Part shown: piece after piece, positions 54,525-64,000 of the stretch | Layout: each line of letters opens with the position of its first letter | Numbering within the stretch: position 1 is the first letter of the stretch | Assembly: GCA_019188255.1 (NCBI GenBank) | Contig: JAETXT010000010.1 | Location: forward strand, 62,001 to 126,000 | Length of the DNA: 64,000 nucleotides | From: Verticillium longisporum | Taxonomy: Eukaryota; Ascomycota; Sordariomycetes; Glomerellales; Plectosphaerellaceae | Reading direction: 5' to 3' | Translations under genes and position numbers: made by a program | The notes under the pieces: generated by a model | Database searches by the model: none | What the model was told of the DNA's origin: nothing | The model's input: the letters and a program-made list of their open reading frames with translations, nothing else

Positions 54525-57500
54525 GGCAACAAGCCTTGCCGACTTGGGCGTTGATTGTGCATATGAAAGCGTTTTGACTGTTTTGTTTTGGCATGATTGG
54601 CATTGATTTTATTTCTTTCTGTTTCATGTCGGAAACAATGTCAGTGTGGAAGTCTCAGGGTACATTTAGGATATCGTAGCGTTACGTTCTTTGTCGCGAG
54701 GGAAGTTTTGCTGAACGCATAGCATTTGTGGCATTGGGATTCAGGAGCAGTGCGTCGCTCGAAGACGTCAGAAAGAAGGCGTCAGATTTAGAGGACAGGC
54801 TCCCTGCCGTCACGAACTTGGAAGAAGAGGTCACTCGCTTTGCATTGCGAGTACATGCATAGGAGACATGGCTAGATAGACTACCACATCATCGGTCCTA
54901 TAGACCTGCCAAGAATGACCATGATTTAGAAGATTTGTATTCATGTTACGTGGTTTCAACCTGACCTCGGCCTGCAAGGATACAACCATGTTCGTATCCG
55001 CTACGGGAGGTGCAGGGAGTATGACTTCCGCTGAAGCAGGCCACTGAATTAGGCGCGCGGTCATACGTGAGGGCACGTATCGCCGCCATCGTGCCGCGAA
55101 AAGACCGGCTGCTACCCGCCCCTCGGCAGTACCAAGGCCGGGTGTGAAGGGTCTGGAAGTGGTTTTCACTTACATCGTGGGGTTGAAGTCATCTCGTAGC
55201 GCAAGGTGCGGAGTGGTGTGGCGGTGACCGGGGAAGAAGAGATGTAGGTGGAGGTGCAGGCGATAAGAGCCGGATCGTTCGATCGCGGAGATGGGCAGAC
55301 AGATGGAGCGGGCTCCGTGACATGTGGATGAGTTCTATGCATCACAGTGCTGGCAGGACAGACTGTACGCAGTGAAAGGTAAGGTAAACCTTGTTCCTGA
55401 AGGGTTGTGGGACCAGGTCACACGCTCCTCACGTGCCGAGGTGGTGAGGAGCGGCCTGGCACACACATACATGTACACCCACACCCATACATGCAGGACC
55501 TGTGGACATGACGTTCGGCTCAGAGTCTAGCAATCACATGAGTCCGATTGACTTAGCGTCCACGATGGCATGCAATGGGTCATGAGTGATAAATTGACCG
55601 TCGTCTTTCCTCTTAGCGCCCGCCGTCGAAAGATCGGTTGATCAGAAGCCGAACGCCAAGTCCACTGGCCGGGCGACAGCCCTGCGACGGGTCCAGTGCC
55701 GGTGGCGGGTAGATGTGAAGGATCGTCTGCCCAACCCCGAAACCTGGGGATGCTGCAGGTATAGGAGGGGGGCATAACAGGGTGTTCTCAAAAGGGCCGA
55801 AGCAGCCGGAGATGAACTACTGCAGTAGGCTTAAAGGTGTGGCGGTGGTGAGCCTTTGTAGGAAGGCTAAGGTCGTGATGGGGAGGGACGTGACTCTATC
55901 ACGGGGACCATTTGGGGTAACAATAGCACAGCAACTTGTCGGTCTGGTACTTGTACGTTACACAGCATTTCGTGACACAACGAGCCGCTGTTCGATGACG
56001 GCTGGGATCATGATGTTTGGCTGTTTTGTCATTGATATTTGAGGGAATCAAAAGAGTCACGGCGATCAAGATTTATCGGTTGGGTTGAATTACGCGCTCA
56101 CGACATTTGCCTCGATGTTGAGATTACTCAGGATCGCAACTTATGGGACGACAGCCAGTTAGGGCCTGGAGATGGTTCGTCGGCCGATGTTTCTGCAACG
56201 GTATGAGCCAAATTGAGCTGGAGAGTAAACCTCCCCCGCCCTGTTGGCTAGGAAGAAGCCCCTGAAAGAGCCGGGATGAACCCCCCAGAGAGTCTCTTGG
56301 TGGCGCGTGGTCGATCTTGAAACCGTGCTGGCAGGCTGGCAGGCTAGTCTGTTTTGGGGGGGCAGAATCAGGGGTGCCCAACGTCATTCGCTCGAGACTC
56401 TCCAAACTTCGTAGGCGTTAGCACTGCTTCTACAACACATCGATCCAGGCGACACCTCATCTCCATTACTGCACAACAAAGCAGTTGGCGGTCGGCCGTG
56501 CGACTGACCAAGCGAAGGATGAAGACAGAAGAGTATATGTTTTCTTCAGCGTCTTGACGCTTTCCAGTTTCGCGCATTCTCGGATCCCGGCCTTGGCTCC
56601 ACGTCTCCCTGTTGGAACAACCCTCTTTCGGGCATTGGTGCCATCTCTGGCACCTCCTGTCGCGCAAGGTGCCGTTCGAATTGAGTAGAGGAGAAGGTTT
56701 GCATTGACACCGGCTACCTCAGGCCGCATCCGCCACGTTCTGGTTCGTTCTTCTTCGCCCCAGCTAGGCGCCACTGTGGTCCAAACCTGTCGAGACCCTG
56801 GTTTACTTCTCACGACCACCCATCCGATTTGAAACCCCGGTGCTTCCCAAGCCAATAGTTTCTTCAACTTATGGTTTTCAGGTAATCTTTGTCCCGCCGT
56901 AGGATCGATAACCGAGACGGCACCCCGGTCTCGTCGCTGGACGGGCTTGGTCGTGACTCAACTCACCCAAGTTCTGCGAGGACATCGCCACCATACGACA
57001 GTGTGCTCCTGCAACCCAATATACATCGCGCCCGAGATGGCGCCGTCGCGGCGGGATGTTGGTCCGTTGAGGCCTCGTCCAGTGATTCCTGATGTAAGTG
57101 TGGCGATATAAGACCGGCGATGCTGTCGTCTGGCACCTAGAGTGCATCAACCATCCCTCGAGACGCCCCTCTCTCCCTAGACACCCCCTCTCCCGTGTCT
57201 GCCATCCAGTATCGGATCCGCCTTCTTCTCTGTCTCTGTTATTCTTGCAGTGGCTGCCAGTCGCTTTATCCCTCCTACATTTTTCGTCTGTTCTTCGATC
57301 ACTGCAGCTCCTTCCATAAACGGGGCTGATCGGCCATCATCCGCCGCCGTCACCAGCGTGCCTGCCTTTGGTGGTGAGTTCACTTGCATGTGCCTGATGA
57401 TCCCGTGGGTCCTGGAATGCACCCAACCCTTCTTCTGGTCACACAAATCCCTTTCCGTTTGTCTGTATTGCATATCCGGCATGCATCGAGTTGGATCGCG

Positions 57501-57760
57501 TGCGTGGCTGGTAACCTGACCCATGGCCACGAGGGTGATCTCATTTGGATGCTAGTCAAGGGCCAGCAGTCAGGTCGCGCGAGTCGAGTGATGGATGGGC
57601 GTTTATTGCAGCCGCCTAGGAATCGAAGCGAACAATAGGAAGAATGCCTGAATGGGATTGTCATTCATTGCCAAGACCAGGTACATGCTGGGCGGGCAGG
57701 TGATGGCAGTCACCAAATCAAGCGTGGTCGGAAGTTTCCACCTCACACATTGACGAAACA
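54525..57760. other. Gene desert, about 3.2 kb
   Basis: No supported gene. A stretch at 57240-57372 is bounded by an acceptor-like TTCTTGCAG and a donor GTGAGTTC and is open in one frame, but no partner exon or family is evident. The remainder is unique sequence without repeats that I can see. Confidence 0.35.
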
Positions 57761-57766
57761 TATAAG
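57761..57766 (+). promoter_or_regulatory. TATA-like box of the GH55 gene
   Basis: TATAAG lies about 420 bp before the ATG at 58187. A pyrimidine-rich leader of about 400 nt follows. Pattern match only. Confidence 0.35.
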
Positions 57767-58186
57767 AAATATCCCAGCATCAACCCTCCTCCATCACAGT
57801 CACTGAATTTCCAGCCTCGTTTTGTGTCCCACGATCACAAGACAAGAATCAATCACTCTTACCAAACTCGAGTAGCGACGAGTCACTTGCTCTCACCTCA
57901 GTTTGAGGTACGATTACTTTATTGGCACTGCTGCGGGCTTGAGGCGTACTTGCCGCACTTTCCTTCCCCGGGTTGCTTCCTTTCCGTTCTCAACAAAATA
58001 CTCAGGCGCGCCTGCTCTTCTTTATCAGCACTGCTCGCAGGATCTCTTTTTTTCTTAACGAAACGACATTCACCTGAGATCAACACATCTAACTTCGTTT
58101 GATTGTCATAGTCAACAAGCCGTCCACGTTCCTGCTCCGCATCAACCCCCCAAACGAGGCACCCACCCACGATTTGGTTCGTCACA

Positions 58187-60565
58187 ATGGGCCTCACTTC
58201 AGTCATCACAGCTTTCGTCTTGGCTTCGCGCCTCTTCTCGCTTCCTGCGCTCGCTGTGCCAGCTCCAGCGCCCCAGGCTGCCCCCAGCCCCGATGCCGGT
58301 GCTGACACCACCGCCGCCTCCAACTGGTGGTTCGCGAATATCGACCGCCAAGGTGTTGCTGCCTTTGGGGTTGGCGGCTACCAAGTCTTCCGCAATGTCA
58401 AAGACTTTGGAGCCGTTGGCGACGGTATCGCCGACGACACAGATGCGATCAACACGGCCATGTCCTCGGGCAATCGCTGCTTTTTTGGCTGCGATTCCTC
58501 CACCACCACTCCTGCTCTCGTCTACTTTCCTCCAGGAACCTATCTCGTCAGCCGTCCCTTGATCCCCATGTACTATACCCACATGGTCGGTGACATTCAC
58601 AACCCACCCACGCTCCGTGCCGCGCCCAATTTTGCCGGCATGGCCGTCGTCGACGCCAACCCGTACAATAACCAGGGAAACAATGCCTGGACCAACCAAA
58701 ACAATTTCTTCCGCCAGATGAGAAATTTTGTCGTCGACCTCACGGCTCAGCCGTTCACTACGGGTACCGGCATTCATTGGCAGGTCGCCCAGGCCACCAG
58801 CTTACAGAACATTCTCTTCCGTATGCGCACCGACGGCGGCGAGGCCAATGCTCTGCAGGGCAACTTCATCGATATCGGTTCACGAGGCTTTATGACCGTT
58901 CTCACGTACGTCGGCGGCCGTTTCGGCATGTTTGTTGGCAGCCATCAGTTCACCACGAGGAACATGACGTTCAACAACTGTCAAACGGCCATCTTCATGA
59001 ACTGGAACTGGTTGTGGACTCTTCACGGCCTTAGCATCAACGACTGCAGCATCGGCATTAACATGGCCAATGGCGGCTCCGTCGGCGCTCAGACGGTTGG
59101 TTCTCTCCTCCTGCTCGACAGCACCATCAGGAATACCCGAACCGGCGTCATGACGGCCTACGACCCTTCCTCGCCCTACACAAACGGGACCTTGATCCTT
59201 GACAATGTCGACATGTCCTCCAACGTTGAGGCTGCTGTTCGCAACGAGGTCAGCCAGCAGGTCATTCTACCCGGCAATCAGAAAATTGGTTCGTGGGCCC
59301 AGGGCAAGGCCTATACCCCCACGAATGGCGGTCAAGATATCCAGGATACACGGCCCGCTGTTACCAAGCCCGCTGTCCTGCTGGACTCGAACGGACGATT
59401 CGCCACTCGCAGCAAGCCTCAGTACGACAACGTACCTGCAAGCAGCTTCCTTCGTGCAAAGGCCAATGGCTGCGTTGGCGATGGCGTCACGGACGATACC
59501 GCTGCCATCCAGGCACTTTTCAACAAGGCGGGTCCTAATGACGTTGTCTACTTTGACCATGGAGCCTACATCATCACCGACACAGTTCAGGTTCCCAAGG
59601 ACATTAAGATCACTGGTGAAATCTGGCCGCTCATTTTGGCAGGTGGAAACTCCAACTTCAAGGACCAGAACAACCCGAAACCCATGCTGCGTGTTGGTGA
59701 ACCCGGCGATGTTGGCAACTTTGAGATGAGCGACCTCATGATTGAGACGCAGGGTCCTCAACCTGGTGCCATCCTCATGGAGTTTAATGTTGCCGGCACC
59801 CAGCCCGGCGCTGCCGGCCTTTGGGATGTTCACTTCCGCATTGGCGGCACTGCTGGCACCCAGCTTCAGGCTGATAAGTGTGCAAAGACGCCGGCTGTCA
59901 CCACCACGCCGAATCCCGAATGTTTCGGTGCCTGGCTCCTGATCCACATGACTCCCGAGTCTTCAGGCTACTTTGAAAATGTCTGGTGGTGGGTGTCTGA
60001 TCACGAGCTTGACCAGACCGGTTGGGGTCAGATCAACATTTACAATGGCCGCGGTGTTCTCATTGAGTCGACAAAGGGATCGTGGCTCTGGGGCACCGCT
60101 TCAGAGCACAGTGTTCTCTACAACTACCAGTTCAACAACGCCAAGAACGTCTTCATGGGCCACATCCAGACGGAGACAGCCTACTTCCAGGGCAACCCTG
60201 ATGCTCTTGTGCCGTTCACGGTCAACGCCAAATATCTTGACCCGGACTTTGAGGCTTACTGCGGGGCGCACTCGATCCAGCAAAATCGCTGCCCCCGTAC
60301 GTGGGGCGTCCGCGCGATTGGCTCGAGCGACATCTTGCTCTATGGAGCTGGCATGTACTCTTTCTTTGACAACTACGCCCAGGAATGTGTTCCTCAGAAC
60401 AACTGCCAGGACCATATGACATCTCTCGAGAATTCGTCGGTTCGTTTCTTCGGCATCAGCACTAAGGCTTCAGTCAGCATGATTACGGTGGACGGCGAGA
60501 CAGCCGCTCTCGACAGCGACAACCGTAACAACTTCTGTGCCACCATCGCGACGTTTGAATCCTAG
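58187..60565 (+). CDS. GH55 beta-1,3-glucanase (exo/endo), secreted
   Basis: Single exon, 792 aa, normal for the family. GH55 enzymes hydrolyse beta-1,3-glucan, in fungal walls or callose. A signal peptide (MGLTSVITAFVLASRLFSLPALA) and an Ala/Pro-rich pro-segment precede two tandem right-handed beta-helix halves. Each half opens with a pectate-lyase-3-like motif: VKDFGAVGDGIADDTDAIN at about residue 71 and NGCVGDGVTDDTAAIQALF at about 426. Conserved segments include FRQMRNFVVDLT, GTGIHWQVAQATSLQNI and WWWVSDHELD. The C-terminal half includes GRGVLIESTKGSWLWGTASEH, which in this family lines the catalytic groove. Its long pyrimidine-rich leader and TATA-like box suggest a strongly regulated gene. 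Confidence 0.93.
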   Translation: MGLTSVITAFVLASRLFSLPALAVPAPAPQAAPSPDAGADTTAASNWWFANIDRQGVAAFGVGGYQVFRNVKDFGAVGDGIADDTDAINTAMSSGNRCFFGCDSSTTTPALVYFPPGTYLVSRPLIPMYYTHMVGDIHNPPTLRAAPNFAGMAVVDANPYNNQGNNAWTNQNNFFRQMRNFVVDLTAQPFTTGTGIHWQVAQATSLQNILFRMRTDGGEANALQGNFIDIGSRGFMTVLTYVGGRFGMFVGSHQFTTRNMTFNNCQTAIFMNWNWLWTLHGLSINDCSIGINMANGGSVGAQTVGSLLLLDSTIRNTRTGVMTAYDPSSPYTNGTLILDNVDMSSNVEAAVRNEVSQQVILPGNQKIGSWAQGKAYTPTNGGQDIQDTRPAVTKPAVLLDSNGRFATRSKPQYDNVPASSFLRAKANGCVGDGVTDDTAAIQALFNKAGPNDVVYFDHGAYIITDTVQVPKDIKITGEIWPLILAGGNSNFKDQNNPKPMLRVGEPGDVGNFEMSDLMIETQGPQPGAILMEFNVAGTQPGAAGLWDVHFRIGGTAGTQLQADKCAKTPAVTTTPNPECFGAWLLIHMTPESSGYFENVWWWVSDHELDQTGWGQINIYNGRGVLIESTKGSWLWGTASEHSVLYNYQFNNAKNVFMGHIQTETAYFQGNPDALVPFTVNAKYLDPDFEAYCGAHSIQQNRCPRTWGVRAIGSSDILLYGAGMYSFFDNYAQECVPQNNCQDHMTSLENSSVRFFGISTKASVSMITVDGETAALDSDNRNNFCATIATFES

Positions 60566-61274
60566 GGAGGCAGAACAAACGCCACGACGGGCAATACGAC
60601 ATGCATTCGTCTGGACATGCAGGAGCGCGGCAAGGGCTTGCACTCTTCGCCGCATCGCCTGCATTTTCGCCATTGAATCAATACCGATGGCGCACATGTT
60701 CGCTTCTTGAACTGGGCACATTCCATGAACATAGTTTGCTTTTGTTGCTCGCCGGGCAGTTGGAGTTGGCGGTACACGTAAAAATGGGGGCTATTGTTCA
60801 GGCTTGCAGGGGCTATTTAGTCGTTTTCGCGAACCGCCGAGCGGTTTAGTTTGATACCACCAGGTACATAGGAAAATCTGAATTAGTGCAGTCATCAGTG
60901 CAGGATCGTCAACGTGAGGTCAGCTTCGTTGTCTGGTGCACTATCGGTACCTTAGGTGCCACTACAGTGACACTCTGGCCGACCTTCCGGGTGATTGTCG
61001 GTGAGTGCCGGTGAACAGCTTCCTGTGATTGGCTCAATGAGGCTCAAGCAGCTAAGGCAAGGGGGCCACAGCTTGGAGCCGCGGCAGGTCCCCCCAAGTG
61101 CAAACGTCATAAGTGCCCACCGGATTTCAGGCCCGATCCAGGCTGCTCTCTGGCTTTCGCTCTTGCCACGAGACCGGAAAGCGAGTCGGATTTCCTCCAT
61201 CGTCACTTTTCCTTACCCGAACATATTTTCTCAATGCAATAACCAATAATCCATTTCGACCTTGAGCTTCCGAC
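60566..61274. other. Intergenic between GH55 and the SCS3/FIT2 gene
   Basis: 3' flank of GH55 and promoter of the SCS3/FIT2 gene. A GGTACCTTAGGTGCC palindrome lies at about 60946-60960. No gene is seen. Confidence 0.4.
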
Positions 61275-62357
61275 ATGGACAACTCCCCGCCAGCAGCGAA
61301 CCTCCGCTCCAAGAGCCGTCGCGCCCTCGCCGAACAGCAAAACGGCACCATGCCGTCATCGCCATCGGCGTCCTCGACACGCAGCGCCGCCACGACCCCA
61401 ACGAGGCGCAATCCTCCCTACCTCCCGACACCCGTCGAAGCGGCCCTGGCCGCCCTGTTTCCCGCCCTCCTCCTCTTCGGCACGGCCTACTCTCTGCTCT
61501 CGCCGCAGGTCCGCCGCGCTGCCTACGACCCAACGACGCAGTCGCACGCGCAGCACCCCTCCGAGGCGCCGGGCTACTTTGCGCGCAAGAATAATGTCTT
61601 CAACGTCGTGTACGTCAAGAGGGGCTGGTTCTGGACGACCGTCGTGTTCGGGCTCTTCGTGGCGACGCACCCCGCGCTCCAGAATACCAAGAGGCGTATG
61701 CAGGCCGGCGTGAGGTGGGCTGTCGCCACGGCACTGTGGTTCCTCGTCACGCAGTGGTGCTTTGGGCCGGCGATTATTGATCGCAGTTTCCGGTGGACGG
61801 GCGGCCGTTGCGAGGTGGTCGTGGACAAGGTACAAGACGGGGATGCGGATGTCGGCGAGTTTGTGAGCGCTGTGGCTTGCAAGGCTGCCGGGGGCGCGTG
61901 GAAGGGCGGACACGACATCTCGGGACACGTCTTCCTCTTGGTCCTGGCCAGTGGGTTCTTGCTACAGGAGGTCGGTTGGGCGTATCTGCGCCACCGGGGC
62001 GTCAGGGAGGAGAGGGCTATCGTCATGAATGATGGCGCTGTCAAGAGCGCTGGCGTTGAATCGGAGGGTGGCGTCGAGAGGGCTGATCTTCAGGAGGACA
62101 GTCTGGGACTCGGAGGCAAGGCCGCCCTTGCGGCTGTGGCTCTGAGCTCGTGGATGCTGCTCATGACGGCCATTTACTTCCACACTTGGTTCGAGAAGGT
62201 AAGGCTGTCAAGTCACACATCAAGGCATTGCTATAGACTTGCTAACTCGGAACAGTTTACTGGGCTCTTGACCGCTCTGACCGCACTGTACACCCTATAT
62301 GTACTTCCACGATTTGTGCCGGCACTCCGCCAGGTTGTCGGATTGCCTGGAGTGTGA
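61275..62357 (+). CDS. SCS3: Scs3/FIT2 family fat-storage-inducing transmembrane protein
   Basis: Exons 61275-62198 and 62256-62357 (57-nt intron GTAAGG...ACAG, phase 0); 341 aa. FIT2/Scs3 is an ER membrane acyl-CoA diphosphatase that maintains ER lipid balance and lipid-droplet budding; yeast scs3 mutants are inositol auxotrophs. A basic disordered N-terminus (about 50 residues) precedes six TM segments, starting PVEAALAALFPALLLFGTAYSLL. Catalytic histidines are visible as His213 in GGHDISGHVFLLVLA and the His of IYFHTWFEKFTGL (about residue 303), which sits exactly at the intron junction. The intron is a multiple of three and has no stop, so an unspliced mRNA would still be open but with 19 extra residues inside this conserved segment. 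Confidence 0.9.
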   Translation: MDNSPPAANLRSKSRRALAEQQNGTMPSSPSASSTRSAATTPTRRNPPYLPTPVEAALAALFPALLLFGTAYSLLSPQVRRAAYDPTTQSHAQHPSEAPGYFARKNNVFNVVYVKRGWFWTTVVFGLFVATHPALQNTKRRMQAGVRWAVATALWFLVTQWCFGPAIIDRSFRWTGGRCEVVVDKVQDGDADVGEFVSAVACKAAGGAWKGGHDISGHVFLLVLASGFLLQEVGWAYLRHRGVREERAIVMNDGAVKSAGVESEGGVERADLQEDSLGLGGKAALAAVALSSWMLLMTAIYFHTWFEKVRLSSHTSRHCYRLANSEQFTGLLTALTALYTLYVLPRFVPALRQVVGLPGV

Positions 62358-64000
62358 GGACGACGCGAATCGATTGCTGCGCCAAAAGCACCAAGTCACG
62401 GTCTCGGAGATGATGTAACGACGGGAATCGCATCCGTCGTATTGCTGAAATAATCAAGCTATGCTGAGCGTCACTGTAATGAGGAAACGGAGGAGGCGTC
62501 TTGGCGAACGACCTGTCACTATTTCCGGGGGAGTCAGGCGTATGGGAGACAGAAGTGCTGATGTACCTGATTAGCATAGTCACGAGGGCAAAAAGAAAAA
62601 GCATCTTTACTCTTATGTTCTTGTCCTTCTTCTCTCCCTGATCGTGTGGGCAGATGAGAGAGCCTCCACCTGAAGACTAGCACACTTGTCATCAAGCATG
62701 TTCAAAATGTTTCGCACCGAACTCAACACGCCACCGCTAATCTCCCGCATAAGTTCGCCTGTCTCGGAAGCTTGCTGACGGCCTGATCTAGTTCGCCACC
62801 GAGAAACAAAGCCACGAGCAGGGTATGCACTATTATGGGGAAGCAATGCTCGTAGCCTTCTGTCTCAGGAAGCACGATCAAGGTTCTGAAAGCCCGCGAG
62901 AAAACTGCAGAATCGTGACTTCCTACGCAGGGTTGTCCCCACCTCGCAGGTCTCCTCCGGGAAGTCGGTCACCCTACCTGTTCCCCCGCTCCGGGCAAGA
63001 CTGCTATGGTTTGGGAGACAACAAGAAGCATCGACTATCACCGATGGGAAGGTTCATCCCGCTTCTCCGTTCTCGCGTCCGTGAAGTTCCTGGACCAAAT
63101 CGCTCTCGAAGCGCTCAGAGCACTCACCGCAATCAGCTCTGAAGTGCGCGGGCAATGCCCAGGGACAAGCCGCAAGGCGTCTCGGAGGGGACTCCTGCAC
63201 GGCAGTCGTTTGCAGCTTGCCACTCCCATCTGGCCTGCGTCTCTTGCCGAGCTGCAGGCGATCGACTGTCGGGACGACCGGCGATGGTCAGCTTCAAATC
63301 GAGATAAGCGGCGCTATCTCCTTCGTAATCCTAGGATGAAAGCCGACGTGGAGGCCGATGGTACTCTGCTCCGGAGATGAAGTGCAAGACATGTTACGGG
63401 GATGTCGTCATTTGAAAAACTTCAATCATTAGGAAAGTCGGTTTTGGTCATGTTCTTGAGTAGAAAGATCGTTCTAATTTAGTGGGAATATCGAGGTCGT
63501 CTAGGTTGGCAGGTAAGTTTCAAAAGACTTTACTTGACTTCATATGGCCCGACGAGGTATCAGGCCGAGCCTTCATTGTTTGAATATTTGCCAAGATAGC
63601 CTTGGAGAAGAATCATTGCTTCTCCTCAGTTGAGGGGGAAATCTTGTCTCTCGCAGCCGTTGATGGTCTCAAGACTGCTCTCTTGGTTGCCAATAATCCA
63701 TGTAGGTCAAATCTGACGAAATTCTAGGCCACTGGAGTTCCACCAATAACCCTGAAGCAGGAGGGGAGGAAAGATGCCGGGGCCTACGTGGTCAGGTTCT
63801 TTGATGCGGGTGCTGTGGCCCGTCGTTAGGCTCGCCCACTGCGAACAGCGGTAAGCTCCCTTCACAGCTCTCGAACCACTGCGGCGTTTTCTGCCAAAGA
63901 CTTTTTATTGGATGAATTGTGCATACCATACTGCAGGGGTATATACTTTGGATCCAGACCATTGATCCCTCCGTTATGTTCAGCGGCGTCCAGCAGGAGG
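62358..64000. other. Window end, no supported gene
   Basis: About 1.6 kb of non-coding or unresolved sequence. Small ORFs at 62613-63380 have no family or splice support. The last few hundred bases could include the flank or a distal exon of a gene beyond the window. Confidence 0.3.

Noticed and set aside
59267..59947. 226-aa minus-strand ORF inside the GH55 gene
   Set aside because: Antisense to a fully conserved single-exon GH55 frame.

Overview
The window is nuclear DNA of a filamentous ascomycete. Genes carry short spliceosomal introns (about 45-90 nt, GTRNGT donors, YAG acceptors), coding exons are GC-rich, and the gene content (AA9 LPMO, GH55, GH43, WSC protein, calpain, MCT-like and sugar MFS carriers, Scs3/FIT2, Med22) fits Pezizomycotina, most likely Sordariomycetes. 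I could not fix the genus. There is no operon structure, CRISPR array, rRNA gene, convincing tRNA gene or recognisable biosynthetic cluster. Gene order looks like an ordinary chromosome arm with several long gene-poor stretches.

Layout. 1-2.8 kb: a decayed Fot1/pogo-type DNA transposon with clear TIRs and TA duplications, an AT-rich patch, and a 283-bp MITE-like element. 3.7-6.9 kb: two convergent cell-surface/secreted genes, an AA9 LPMO with an unusual acidic Cys-containing tail and a WSC-domain GPI-type protein. 8.2-18.3 kb: housekeeping block with RIO1 kinase (-), Mediator subunit Med22 (+), tRNA pseudouridine synthase Pus1 (-), an unknown 236-aa ORF (+), a UCH-family deubiquitinase (-) and an M24B Xaa-Pro aminopeptidase (-). 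18.3-22.9 kb: gene desert. 22.9-25.1 kb: sugar-porter MFS transporter. 26.5-27.6 kb: unrecognised secreted protein with a possible Kex2 site. 27.6-31.5 kb: second desert with short repeats. 31.5-36.8 kb: calpain and MCT-like transporter. 37.5-39 kb: modular Cys-rich protein. 41-42.6 kb: GH43 galactanase-like enzyme. 43.8-48 kb: cytosolic MetRS and an ADH6-type alcohol dehydrogenase. 49.1-49.6 kb: small 4-TM protein. 52.2-54.5 kb: F-box/WD40 protein. 58.2-60.6 kb: GH55 beta-1,3-glucanase. 61.3-62.4 kb: Scs3/FIT2.

The secreted enzymes (AA9, GH43, GH55) act on plant or fungal polysaccharides and are scattered among housekeeping genes rather than clustered; the two MFS carriers could take up released sugars or carboxylates, but that link is inference only.

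Four otherwise well-conserved genes carry reading-frame lesions: LPMO (-1), RIO1 (in-frame TAG), MetRS (-1 in a G run) and the F-box/WD40 gene (frame change). Two of the three frame changes sit in short homopolymers, so residual assembly error is a serious alternative to real mutation. Exon coordinates below were worked out by hand from splice signals, reading-frame phase and family conservation.
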